This document shows, piece by piece, positions 47,576 through 55,880 of a stretch of 64,000 nucleotides of DNA. Both the position numbers and the translations under genes were made by a program. The first letter of the stretch is position 1. Each line of letters opens with the position of its first letter. The notes under the pieces are model-generated. The model had not been told where the DNA came from. It saw only the letters and a program-made list of their open reading frames with translations, and did not search any database. The stretch is from Pseudomonadota bacterium (GTDB lineage Archaea > Thermoplasmatota > SW-10-69-26 > JACQPN01 > JAJPHT01). The DNA lies in assembly GCA_021325135.1 (NCBI GenBank), contig JAJPHT010000045.1, positions 1 to 64,000 of the forward strand. The letters are read 5' to 3'.

Positions 47576-48880
47576 GTGGCCCGCCTCGCCCGCGCCGGCG
47601 CGGCCCTCGCCACCGCGGGGCTGGGCCTCCTGGGCCTGGGCATGGCCGTGGGCAACCTCGCCCTCCTCGCGCTCTCCGTCTTCCCGCTCTCCCTTCTCGC
47701 CTACTCCATCGCGACGCAGCCGCGCGGCGATCCCCTGGGCAGCCGCCAGCTCTCCACGCGCTCGCCCCGGCGCGGCGAGGCGGTGGAGATGGTCGTCCGC
47801 TCGCAGGCCTCCGAGGCGGGCGACGTCGTCGAGGTCCACGCGCCCATGCCCGAGTCCACCAGCATCGAGTGGGGCAGCAACCTCACGCTCCACCACGGGC
47901 CCGGCGCGCGCGGCGCCATCGTGCGCTTCCGTGTCCACGCCCGCGGCGCCGCCGCGCTGCCCCCGGTCGTCGCCGAGCGCATCGACGCCCTGGGCCTCCT
48001 CGCGCCGCGCTCCACGGAGATCGCGCCCGCCGAGACGCTGCGCGTGGCGCCCCGCGTCTACCCCTCCGAGGGCTTCCGCCGCCGCGGCGCGGGCGCGCTG
48101 CGCCTCCAGCAGGCGCGCCTGGGCGTCGGCAGCGCGGACTTCCGCGAGCTTCGCGACTACGCCTGGGGCGATCCCCCCAAGAGCATCCACTGGCGCGCGA
48201 CCGCGCGGCGCCTCTCCGCCTACGCGGGCCGCGGCGGCCCGGGCAGCACGCCGCTGGTCAAGGAGTACGACAAGGAGGGGCGCCGCAGCGCGCTGGTCCT
48301 CCTGGACGGCGGCGACGCGCTGCGCGTCGGCACCACGCTGGAGACGGGCCTGGACCACGGCGTGGAGGCCGCGCTGGCCGCGTGCCGCCTTTTGCTATCG
48401 CAGGGGATCCGCGTCGGCGCGGCCACCTATGGCGCGAAGGCCGGGCTGCCCGAGCCCCCCGAGGCGGGCGAGGGGCAGATGCCGCAGCTGGAGCGCGCGC
48501 TCTCCCCCGGCGAGCCCGACGCGGCCGCGACGCCCGTGCGCGCGCTCCAGCAGCTCCAGCCCCACCTCGTGGGCTCGCGCCCCGTGCTGGTCGTCGTGAC
48601 GCGCGTGACGCCCGCCACCGCGGCCCAGCTGGCGGAGACGGCGGGCCACCTGCGCGTCATGCTGCGCGAGAAGGGCCGGCGCCTGCCCCTGGTGGTCATC
48701 GACGTGCGCGCGCTCTCCCTCGTCCCCGAGCGCGGCGAGGCGTGGAGGGGTGCTACGCGCCTCGTGGAGCGCGAGGACGCGGCCGCCGCGAGGCGCGTTG
48801 CCGCCGCGGGCGCCCGCCTTGTCCCGTGGCGCCCCGGTGACGACCTGCACGCGCTCCTGGCCCGGGAGGGGATCGCGTGA
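47576..48880 (+). CDS. DUF58-domain protein (MoxR partner)
   Basis: A 434-residue protein with two N-terminal membrane helices, a beta-rich middle and the DUF58 core RELRDYAWGDPPKSIHWRATAR (residues about 186-207, shown as RDYAWGDPPKSIHW), which normally joins a VWA-like fold. Its VWA segment (ALVLLDGGDALRVG) has a MIDAS-like D-G-G rather than DxSxS. The MoxR/DUF58 pair works with the transglutaminase in membrane-protein or envelope assembly. GTG start, one base after the moxR stop; it overlaps the next gene (GTGA). Confidence 0.9.
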   Translation: MARLARAGAALATAGLGLLGLGMAVGNLALLALSVFPLSLLAYSIATQPRGDPLGSRQLSTRSPRRGEAVEMVVRSQASEAGDVVEVHAPMPESTSIEWGSNLTLHHGPGARGAIVRFRVHARGAAALPPVVAERIDALGLLAPRSTEIAPAETLRVAPRVYPSEGFRRRGAGALRLQQARLGVGSADFRELRDYAWGDPPKSIHWRATARRLSAYAGRGGPGSTPLVKEYDKEGRRSALVLLDGGDALRVGTTLETGLDHGVEAALAACRLLLSQGIRVGAATYGAKAGLPEPPEAGEGQMPQLERALSPGEPDAAATPVRALQQLQPHLVGSRPVLVVVTRVTPATAAQLAETAGHLRVMLREKGRRLPLVVIDVRALSLVPERGEAWRGATRLVEREDAAAARRVAAAGARLVPWRPGDDLHALLAREGIA

Positions 48881-49524
48881 GCGCCATGCGCCTCCTCGTG
48901 CGCGCGCCCTTCCTGGCGCTCCTCGCGCTGCTCCTCATGCTCCTGGGGCTGCGCTCCAGCCTGCTGCGCCTCGTGCCGCTGGACCTTGGGGCCTTCCCGC
49001 TCAACGCGCTCCTCTTCGCCGCGCTCGCGCTCCTGCTCCTCCCCGCGCTCCTCGCCCGCGGCTCGCCCCTTCCCCTCGCCACCGCCGTCGCCCTGCCCGT
49101 GGTCACGCTCTCGGCGTATGGCGAGAGCAAGCTCGACTGGCTGCGCACGCTCAAGGACTTCGGCGTCGCCGAGACGGGCGGCACCTCCTTCGCGCGCCTG
49201 GGCCTCGCGCTGGCGGTCCTCGTCCTCCTCTGGGCGCTCCACGCGACGGACTTCGCCGCGCGCCTGCGCTGGCGCGCCCTCTCGCGCGGCATCCCCGAGG
49301 AGCAGGCCAACGGCGCGGCCCTCGCCTCGCTGGCCCGCAGCGGCGCGGCCACCCTCTTCGCCCTCGCCGTCACGGCCCTCCTGGGCGCCGCCGTCTTCTG
49401 GAGCGCCGCGCTGGGCGACGTGCTGGGCCTCGCGGGGCTCGCGTTCGTGGTGCCGCTGGCGGCGACCGCGCTCGTGGGGATCGGCGGCTACGTCCTGGTG
49501 CGCGGGGCGCGCTCGTCCGAGTGA
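48877..49524 (+). CDS. Membrane protein, last gene of MoxR/DUF58 operon
   Basis: A 215-residue protein with five membrane helices (about residues 8-28, 36-60, 98-120, 145-170, 178-205). GTG 48877 overlaps the previous stop; the ATG at 48886 is an alternative. In the same operons elsewhere a small membrane subunit ends the cluster, so this is its likely equal. Unrecognised otherwise. Confidence 0.75.
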   Translation: MSAMRLLVRAPFLALLALLLMLLGLRSSLLRLVPLDLGAFPLNALLFAALALLLLPALLARGSPLPLATAVALPVVTLSAYGESKLDWLRTLKDFGVAETGGTSFARLGLALAVLVLLWALHATDFAARLRWRALSRGIPEEQANGAALASLARSGAATLFALAVTALLGAAVFWSAALGDVLGLAGLAFVVPLAATALVGIGGYVLVRGARSSE

Positions 49525-49552
49525 TTCTCCCCCTGCTCGCCGGTCCCCGATG

Positions 49553-49604
49553 CAACCCGAACCCACGAACCGCCGGACCACAGTCCCTACTTTGGTCCGG
49601 TGGA
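49553..49604. repeat. Partial palindromic repeat (CAACCCGAACCCxCGAACC family) with hairpin
   Basis: CAACCCGAACCCACGAACCGCCGGACC here matches, with two changes, the left arm of the element at 23144 (about 23169-23195; written here as CAACCCGAACCC then CGAACC). A 15-bp hairpin with two mismatches follows (49570-49584 with 49589-49603), its loop CCCT. It lies between the ends of two convergent genes and may act as a shared terminator. Confidence 0.55.
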
Positions 49605-49614
49605 GAATGAAAGG

Positions 49615-50178
49615 TCAGCGGACCAAAGTCAAGAGATCAGCCTTCGAGACGATCCCGACGACCTTCCCCTTCTCCAGCACCAGGATGGCGTCTTGGTCCT
49701 CCAGGAGGCGGTACGCCTGCTCGACGCCCATCTCGGGCCCGGCCATGGGGAGCGGCGGCGCCATGAGGTCCTGCACGGGCGTCCGCGCGAGGGCGTCCGC
49801 GTCGGTGGCCTCCGAGAGCGCGTGCACGATGACGCGGTCCGACAGGCTGCCCACGGGGGAGCCCTTGGCGAGCACGGGGACCTGGCTGATGCCCTTCTCG
49901 CGCATGACGCGGATGGCGACGCTCACGGTGTCGGTGGCGCGCACGGTGGCGACGGGCCGCGTCATGACCTCGCCCAGGAGGATGCCCTTCCCTTCAGCGC
50001 GGTTGAGCGCCTCCAGGATCGCGTTGTAGGTGGAGCAGCGCGGGTCCACGGTGCCGTTCTCGATGCGCGCGATCAGGGGCTGCGAGACGCCGGCGGCCTT
50101 CGCGAGCTGCGCCTGCGTGAGGGCGAGCTTCTTGCGCAGCGCGCGCACCTCGGCCGGGTGCGGCATGTGGAGCGGCAT
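49615..50178 (-). CDS. XRE-type helix-turn-helix regulator with two CBS domains
   Basis: A 187-residue regulator. The HTH (about residues 6-60) reads RALRKKLALTQAQLAKAAGVSQPLIARIENGTVDPR, and two CBS domains (about 72-185) carry MTRPVATVRATDTVSVAIRVM and GISQVPVLAKGSPVGSLSDR. CBS pairs bind adenosine nucleotides, so it may link energy status to transcription. This architecture is widespread in euryarchaea. Start: the ATG at 50176-50178, about 28 nt from box TTATCAAAT (50201-50209); ATGs at 50166, 50190 and 50202 are alternatives. Confidence 0.92.
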   Translation of the reverse strand: MPLHMPHPAEVRALRKKLALTQAQLAKAAGVSQPLIARIENGTVDPRCSTYNAILEALNRAEGKGILLGEVMTRPVATVRATDTVSVAIRVMREKGISQVPVLAKGSPVGSLSDRVIVHALSEATDADALARTPVQDLMAPPLPMAGPEMGVEQAYRLLEDQDAILVLEKGKVVGIVSKADLLTLVR

Positions 50179-50200
50179 CGATCCCTGCATGAGAACCGGC

Positions 50201-50210
50201 ATTTGATAAC
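50201..50210 (-). promoter_or_regulatory. TATA-like box of the XRE-CBS regulator
   Basis: GTTATCAAAT on the minus strand ahead of the start at 50178. Confidence 0.55.
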
Positions 50211-50269
50211 CCTTGTGCATGCACGCCAGCCGGCCAAGGGCTTTTGCGGCCCCCTGGGGATGCGCCCGC

Positions 50270-51001
50270 GTGAGGCTGCTTCCCGCGCTCCTCGTCGCCA
50301 TCCTCTGCGCCGCTCCCGCCGCGCTGGCCGAGGACACGCTCACCTCCTTCGAGACGCCCCACCAGGGGAAGGACGCGCAGTGGACGTTCCTCGTGGAGGG
50401 GCGCGAGGCCTACAACGCCAGCGCGGTCGTGTTCCTCAACGCCGTGCGCAGCCCCTTCGAGATCATGGTCCGCGCCCAGAACGGCACGACGATGTTCGAC
50501 CAGAAGGGGGCGCGCGGCATCCAGACGCTGCCTCCGCTGGCGCCAGGCCGCTACACGGTCGTCGTCAAGGGGGACGGCACCTTCTCCATCACGCAGCGCT
50601 ACCTCGACGCCGCGGGGACCGCGGGCGGCGTCACCGACGTGAACGCCACGCTGGGCGCCACGCAGGGATGGGTCATCGTCCCCTCGCAGGCGTGGCGCGT
50701 GTTCGTCAACGGCAGCGTCTCCGTGGACTGGGACGACCTCGTCACGGCGGGCGGCTCCGCGAACCTTGAGCGCCTGGAGGCCCCGCTCAACCACACTATC
50801 CTCGCGGGGCGGCCCGCGTTCCTCCTGCTGCGCGGCGACCCCGGCTCGGCGTACTCCATCCACCTGGAGCCCGCGCCCGACCTCGCCGCCGCGGCGTCCG
50901 CGCCCCCGGCGGCCAAGACCCCGGGCCCCACGCTGGCGCTCGTCGCATGCGCGACGCTCCTCGCGCTGGCGCTGCGCCGTGGCCTCGGCCGCAGGCCTTA
51001 A
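50270..51001 (+). CDS. Secreted protein with C-terminal anchor, unknown
   Basis: A 243-residue protein: signal peptide ending AAPAALAED, a beta-rich domain of about 190 residues with N-x-S/T sequons, then a Pro/Ala linker and TPGPTLALVACATLLALAL plus RRGLGRR. The end resembles archaeal PGF-CTERM sorting signals, but the Phe is missing. GTG start at 50270 with box CTTTTGC at 50240-50246. Divergent from the CBS regulator and 27 nt ahead of metG. Function unknown. Confidence 0.7.
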   Translation: MRLLPALLVAILCAAPAALAEDTLTSFETPHQGKDAQWTFLVEGREAYNASAVVFLNAVRSPFEIMVRAQNGTTMFDQKGARGIQTLPPLAPGRYTVVVKGDGTFSITQRYLDAAGTAGGVTDVNATLGATQGWVIVPSQAWRVFVNGSVSVDWDDLVTAGGSANLERLEAPLNHTILAGRPAFLLLRGDPGSAYSIHLEPAPDLAAAASAPPAAKTPGPTLALVACATLLALALRRGLGRRP

Positions 51002-51028
51002 GGGCCACCGCCGGGCTGCCCACGCCTG

Positions 51029-53080
51029 ATGGAGCAGCAGCGAATCCTCGTCGCCGTCGCGTGGCCCTACGCCAACGGGCCGCTCCACCTGGGCCACGTC
51101 GCGGGGAGCCTGCTCCCGCCCGACGTGTTCGCCCGCCACCAGCGCATGAAGGGCGCCAAGGTCGCCATGGTCAGCGGCTCCGACATGCACGGCACGCCCA
51201 TCACCGTCGCGGCCGAGAAGGCCGGCATGGCGCCCGAGACGTTCGCCGCGGCCTACAACGCCAGCCACAAGGAGTCGTTGAAGGCGCTGGGCATCCGGTT
51301 CGACCTCTTCACCAGCACCGCGACCGCGAACCACCGCGAGGTCGTGCACGACGTCTTCCTCACGCTCCTGGAGCAGGGCCACATCACCAAGCGCAGCATG
51401 ACCGCGCCCTACGACCCCACGGCGCGGCGCTTCCTTCCCGACCGCTACGTGGAGGGCACCTGCCCGCACTGCGGCTTCGAGGGCGCGCGCGGCGACCAGT
51501 GCGACAACTGCGGCCGCACGCTGGACCCGCAGGAATTGAAGAGCCCGCGCAGCAAGCTCTCGGGCGCGGCGCCGGAATACCGGGAGACCGAGCACTTCTT
51601 CCTGCGCCTGCCCGCCTTCGAGGAGCGCCTCAAGGCGTGGACCGCGCAGAACGAGGACCACTGGCGCGCGAACACCATCAACTTCACGCGCAACTGGCTC
51701 GCGGAGGGGCTCAAGGACCGCCCCATCACGCGCGACATGACCTACGGCGTGCCCATCCCCCTCCCGGGCTACGAGGACAAGCGCATCTACGTCTGGTTCG
51801 AGGCCGTGATCGGCTATCTTTCCGCGACCAAGGAGTGGGCGAGGCTCTCGGGCCACCCCGAGGCGTGGAAGGAGTTCTGGCTCGACCCCAAGGCGCGCAG
51901 CTACTACTTCCTGGGCAAGGACAACATCCCGTTCCACACCATCATCTGGCCCTCCATGCTCATGGGGTACGGCGACGGCAAGGGGCGCGCGTACAACCTG
52001 CCCTACGACGTGCCCGCGAACGAGTTCATGAACTTCCAGGGCGCGAAGTTCAGCAAGAGCCGCGGCAACCTCATCACCGTCGACGAGGCGCTCTCCACCT
52101 TCGAGCCCGACGCCGTGCGCTACTACCTCGCCATCAACCTCCCCGAGAAGGGGGACGCCAACTGGGACTGGCCCGACTTCGTCGCCAAGGTCAACGACGA
52201 GCTGGTGGGCACCTGGGGCAACCTCGCGCACCGCGTCGTGAGCTTCACGCGCAAGCACGTCGACCACGTCCCTCCCGCCGGGCCCCTGGGGGAGCGCGAC
52301 CGCGCCATGCTCGCGCGCATCGAGGCCACGCACGCCACCGTCACCGACCTCCTGGGCCGCGTCGAGCTGAAGAAGGCGCTGCGCGAGGTCATGGCCCTCG
52401 CCGCCGAGGGCAACCGCTGGTGGGACGAGAAGGCCCCCTGGAAGCAGGCCAAGGAGGACCCCGAGGCGCTGAAGACGACGCTCCACGTGGGCCTGCGCCT
52501 CGTGCGCTCGCTGGCCCTCCTCACCGCGCCCTGGCTCCCCTTCAGCGCCGAGAAGCTCTGGCGCACGCTGGGCGAGACGGGCAACGTCCACGACGCGCGC
52601 TGGGACGACGCGCTCAGCGATATCCGGCCCCACAACAAGGTCCACGAGCCCACGGTGCTCTTCACGAAGCTCGACCCCAAGATGGTGGAATCCATGACGC
52701 AAGCCCCTCCCCCGGCCGCCGCGGCGCCCGCCGCCCCCGCGCCTTCGCCCTTCAAGCCCCAGGTGACCATCGACGACTTCGCCAAGCTGGACCTCCGCGT
52801 CGCCCAGGTGATCTCCTGCGAGCCGCACCCCAAGGCCGACAAGATCTGGGTCCTCCAGGTGGACCTGGGCGTCGAGAAGCGCCAGATCCTCGCGGGCCTG
52901 CGCGAGCACGTCAAGCCCGAGGAGCTCGTCGGGAAGAAGATCGTCGTGATCGCGAACCTGGCGCCGCGCCAGATCCGCGGGCTGGAGAGCAACGGCATGG
53001 TCCTCGCGGCGGAGGTCGACGGCGTCGTCGCGCCTCTCACGCCCGCGAAGGACGTGCAGCCCGGCGCGGGGATCAAGTGA
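51029..53080 (+). CDS. metG: Methionyl-tRNA synthetase
   Basis: A 683-residue enzyme charging tRNA(Met). The HIGH motif is PLHLGHVAG (H20, H23), KMSKS is KFSKSRGN near residue 335, and the zinc knuckle CPHCGFEGARGDQCDNCG (about 147-164) marks the archaeal/eukaryotic class. A helical anticodon domain follows, then a Pro/Ala linker and an EMAP-II/Trbp111-type tRNA-binding domain (IDDFAKLDLRVAQVISCE and AVLAGL-like ILAGLREHV) in the last 110 residues, which in bacterial and many archaeal MetRS dimerises or raises tRNA affinity. The size is normal. Confidence 0.97.
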   Translation: MEQQRILVAVAWPYANGPLHLGHVAGSLLPPDVFARHQRMKGAKVAMVSGSDMHGTPITVAAEKAGMAPETFAAAYNASHKESLKALGIRFDLFTSTATANHREVVHDVFLTLLEQGHITKRSMTAPYDPTARRFLPDRYVEGTCPHCGFEGARGDQCDNCGRTLDPQELKSPRSKLSGAAPEYRETEHFFLRLPAFEERLKAWTAQNEDHWRANTINFTRNWLAEGLKDRPITRDMTYGVPIPLPGYEDKRIYVWFEAVIGYLSATKEWARLSGHPEAWKEFWLDPKARSYYFLGKDNIPFHTIIWPSMLMGYGDGKGRAYNLPYDVPANEFMNFQGAKFSKSRGNLITVDEALSTFEPDAVRYYLAINLPEKGDANWDWPDFVAKVNDELVGTWGNLAHRVVSFTRKHVDHVPPAGPLGERDRAMLARIEATHATVTDLLGRVELKKALREVMALAAEGNRWWDEKAPWKQAKEDPEALKTTLHVGLRLVRSLALLTAPWLPFSAEKLWRTLGETGNVHDARWDDALSDIRPHNKVHEPTVLFTKLDPKMVESMTQAPPPAAAAPAAPAPSPFKPQVTIDDFAKLDLRVAQVISCEPHPKADKIWVLQVDLGVEKRQILAGLREHVKPEELVGKKIVVIANLAPRQIRGLESNGMVLAAEVDGVVAPLTPAKDVQPGAGIK

Positions 53081-53130
53081 CCCCCGAAGCGCGGCCACGT
53101 CCAGCCTAACACTCTGGGAGTTCCGCAGCG

Positions 53131-53140
53131 ATCAAATAGG
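53131..53140 (+). promoter_or_regulatory. TATA-like box of the membrane protein gene at 53171
   Basis: ATCAAATAGG, 31-40 nt before the ATG at 53171, the usual distance here. Confidence 0.6.
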
Positions 53141-53170
53141 GAAGCCCGCCCACGCTGGGCGGTCGAACCC

Positions 53171-54418
53171 ATGGGGAAGGCGTCCCGAATCGTCCTCGTC
53201 GCGCTCGCGCTGGTCCTTCTCCTGCCTTCGGCCCTCGGCCAGGATGACAACGCTCCGAGGACCATCCACGCCCACCACTACGTCCGCGTGCCCCTGGACC
53301 CTTCCGCCACCGAGCGGCCCATCCTCGTCTCGTGGAACGCCACGGCGCCCATCGACGTGCTCGTCCTCACCAGCGAGGAGGCCGAGCGGTTCGCGAACGA
53401 CTCGGACTGGGTCGTCCCGGGGGACGCCTTCCTCGCCGTGCGCTCCGCGACGCAGGGGCAGTCCCACGTGACGATCCCCCCTGGCGTCGCCGCCGCGATC
53501 ATCTGGGACAACACCGCGAACCCGGCCGACGGCGCGCCGGGCGCCACGGACGTGTCCGTCGAGATGGGTGCCTACGACGTCGTCCTCCCCGACTCCAGCC
53601 CCCAGGGGCTCCTCCGGACGGCCACGTTCCAGCAGGAGGCATGGGCCCTCCCGGGGCTCCCGGGGATGGGCATCGCGCCCCAGGCCATCCTCTTCCTGGC
53701 GATCGCCATCGGGTGCGAGGTCGTCGCGTGGCGCGAGGACAAGCGGCGCTGGATCGACCTGGGCATCATGGTCGCGCTGGGCGCGCTGTTCAGCGCGTTC
53801 GTCTCGACGGAGGGCGTCATCCTCCCCGACACGCGCCTCCTCACCATTCCCGCCGTAATCGTGGGCATCTACGCGGTGCGCCGCTACCGGACGAGGGCGG
53901 CCGCCGTGGCGGGCGTGTTCGCCGCCTGCTTCTGGGGGCCGTTCCTGGGCGGGGACGTCCTGAGCCTCGCCCTGCACCACGGCACCATCGAACGCCTCTG
54001 GGACACCCAGTCCACCGTGTTCGTCATCGGCGGCGCGGGCTGGGGCGACGCCCTCGTGCTCGTGCCCATCCTGGGCGTGCTGTCCTTCGCGCTGCGCGGC
54101 TTTGGCGTCCTGGGGCTCCTGGAGCGCCGCCGCAAGCCGGCCCCGCGCCCCGTGGTGGCCGGCACGCGCAACGCCGAGGGCGTCCACATCGACGTGCGGA
54201 ACCCCACCGACGCGCCCCTGGAGGGGCTCCAGGTGGAGGTGTTCGACGGCGACTCGCGCGAGAAGCTGCACGGGCAGGACGTCGAAGGCGCGGTGTCGCC
54301 CGGCTCGGCCATGCAGATCGCCGTCCCGCTCTCCGCCGCGGTCGCGGCGCTCCCCGCGCTCCACGTCGTCCTGCGCTCGTCGCGCGGCGAGCACGCCCTG
54401 GACCTGCGCGCGCCGTAG
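53171..54418 (+). CDS. Secreted/membrane protein with FxLYD-like C-terminal domain
   Basis: A 415-residue protein: signal peptide ending PSALGQ, about 160 exported residues with VSWNATAPIDVLVLTSEEAERF (a sequence resembling bacterial pre-peptidase C-terminal type domains), four or five membrane helices (about 175-310), and a cytoplasmic or exported beta domain (VAGTRNAEGVHIDVRNPTDAPLEGLQVEVFD). The mosaic was not recognised as a known family. It is followed by a methyltransferase 40 nt downstream. Confidence 0.75.
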   Translation: MGKASRIVLVALALVLLLPSALGQDDNAPRTIHAHHYVRVPLDPSATERPILVSWNATAPIDVLVLTSEEAERFANDSDWVVPGDAFLAVRSATQGQSHVTIPPGVAAAIIWDNTANPADGAPGATDVSVEMGAYDVVLPDSSPQGLLRTATFQQEAWALPGLPGMGIAPQAILFLAIAIGCEVVAWREDKRRWIDLGIMVALGALFSAFVSTEGVILPDTRLLTIPAVIVGIYAVRRYRTRAAAVAGVFAACFWGPFLGGDVLSLALHHGTIERLWDTQSTVFVIGGAGWGDALVLVPILGVLSFALRGFGVLGLLERRRKPAPRPVVAGTRNAEGVHIDVRNPTDAPLEGLQVEVFDGDSREKLHGQDVEGAVSPGSAMQIAVPLSAAVAALPALHVVLRSSRGEHALDLRAP

Positions 54419-54458
54419 CGGCAGCACGTTTTTCAGGCGGCGCGCCATCGGGCCTCCG

Positions 54459-55235
54459 ATGCGCCGCCCCTACGGCCGCAGCGCCGGCTACTACGACGCC
54501 ATCTACTCCGAGCGCGTCGACTACGACGGCGACGTGGAGTACCTGGCCAAGGTGTTCAAGACCTACGCCATGGGCAAGCCCAAGCGCATCCTCGACCTGG
54601 GCGCGGGCACGTGCACGCACGCGGTCCTGCTCGCGAAGAGCGGCATGCAGGTGGACGCCGTGGACGTCTCCGAGGCGCTCCTGGACGTGGCGGAGGCCAA
54701 GGTCAAGGGCGAAGGCGTCGCCAAGAAGGTCCACCTCCACCGCATGGACATGACCAAGAAGCTCCCCGAGGGGGAGTTCGACGCCGCCATCAGCATGTTC
54801 GGCGCGTGGTGCTATCTGCGCACCGACGAGGAGGCCTCGCGCATGCTCTCCATGCTCTCGCGCCGCCTCCCCATTGGCGGCCTCTTCGTCTTCGAGTTCT
54901 GGAGCCCCCTGGGCTGGAACCCGCAGAACCGCTGGGACGAGGCGGACCTCTCGGACGGCTCCCGCGTCCTGCGCTTGACGCGCCCCAACCTGGAGCTGAA
55001 GGACGACGTCTACGAGTTCGAGATGGAGCACGTCGTCGTCAAGGACGGCCAGCTTCTGGCGGACTTCAGCGAGGTGCACGGCCTGCGCCTGCGCACGCCC
55101 TTCCAGACGCGGGCCCTGCTCCAGCGCAACGGCTTCGAGGTCGTGGCCATGACCAAGGGCGCGCGCGAAGGCAAGTCGTTCGAGCCGCCCGGGCCCAACG
55201 AGTTCCGCGTGATGGCGATCGCCAAGCGGGCGTAG
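54459..55235 (+). CDS. SAM-dependent methyltransferase (class I)
   Basis: A 258-residue methyltransferase. Motif I is RILDLGAGTCTHAVLLAKSG (about residues 43-62), with VDAVDVSEALLDVAEAK as motif II and EFDAAISMFGAWCYL as motif IV. The first residues YDAIYSERVDY are typical of small-molecule methyltransferases of the UbiE/Tam group. The substrate is unknown. ATG 54459 with a T-run box (54429-54433) about 28 nt ahead. The nearest neighbours give no pathway. Confidence 0.9.
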   Translation: MRRPYGRSAGYYDAIYSERVDYDGDVEYLAKVFKTYAMGKPKRILDLGAGTCTHAVLLAKSGMQVDAVDVSEALLDVAEAKVKGEGVAKKVHLHRMDMTKKLPEGEFDAAISMFGAWCYLRTDEEASRMLSMLSRRLPIGGLFVFEFWSPLGWNPQNRWDEADLSDGSRVLRLTRPNLELKDDVYEFEMEHVVVKDGQLLADFSEVHGLRLRTPFQTRALLQRNGFEVVAMTKGAREGKSFEPPGPNEFRVMAIAKRA

Positions 55236-55271
55236 CCCGCCATTCGGCCGCGGCTCGCCCTGCGCCTCGCG

Positions 55272-55727
55272 TCACGCCTGATCCTTGGAGCTGGCAAGCT
55301 GCCCGCTGAGCGACTGGAGCTTTCCCGCGGCGGCGTCCTCCTCGTCGGCCAGGGAGACGAGCCGCTCCTTGAGCGCGGGCGTGGGCGCGTCGCGCGCGGC
55401 GCGGCGCAGCAGCTCGGCGCTTGCCCGCTTGACCTCCACGAAGCTCTCCACGATCTCCGCCGCGTCGAGGCCGCCGGGTGCCAAGGGCTTGGGCTTGCGC
55501 GGCGCCTCGGTCAAGTGCGCGGTCCAGTCCTCCAGGATGCTCTCCAGTTCCAGGGACGCGCTCGCGGCGCGGCGCCTCAAGGCCTGCACCATGGCGCGCT
55601 GCTCCTCGTCGGGCAGCGCATCGGCCAGACGACGGAGCCCGGCGGGGCCCACCGTCTCCTCGAGGTACTGGATCGTGCGAAGCTCGTTGAGCGTCCGGCC
55701 GAGGGCGGGGGAGAGCTCGTTCTGCAC
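55272..55727 (-). CDS. Helical soluble protein, unknown (151 aa)
   Basis: A 151-residue almost all-helical protein (Leu/Ala/Glu/Arg-rich heptads) beginning at GTG 55725-55727. No cysteine, membrane helix or motif was recognised. Codon use is like that of its neighbours. It may be a ferritin-like or coiled-coil bundle; not assigned. Divergent from aconitase. Confidence 0.65.
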   Translation of the reverse strand: MQNELSPALGRTLNELRTIQYLEETVGPAGLRRLADALPDEEQRAMVQALRRRAASASLELESILEDWTAHLTEAPRKPKPLAPGGLDAAEIVESFVEVKRASAELLRRAARDAPTPALKERLVSLADEEDAAAGKLQSLSGQLASSKDQA

Positions 55728-55829
55728 GTGGACGACCGTGCCCTCCTCTGACTTTGGGAGGTTGAAGCACCCTCTGGTTCAACCCACGAAATCGGGGGCT
55801 CCGCCGCCCGGCCCGGCGGGGGAAACCGG

Positions 55830-55873
55830 CATATAGCTGATCGGGGGAATGCGGCCGCAGGAACCTGGAGGAC
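55830..55873 (+). promoter_or_regulatory. TATA box and Shine-Dalgarno site of the aconitase gene
   Basis: CATATAGC (55830-55837) and TGGAGGAC (55866-55873), the latter seven bases from the TTG start. It is one of few genes here with both a leader and an SD site. The stretch upstream has the partial GGGGGCTCCGCC hairpin sequence (55794-55805). Confidence 0.6.
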
Positions 55874-55880
55874 TGACCGG

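Noticed and set aside
49994..53098. 1034-codon minus-strand frame
   Set aside because: Shadow of metG and the 50270 gene; long open antisense frames are expected at this GC content.
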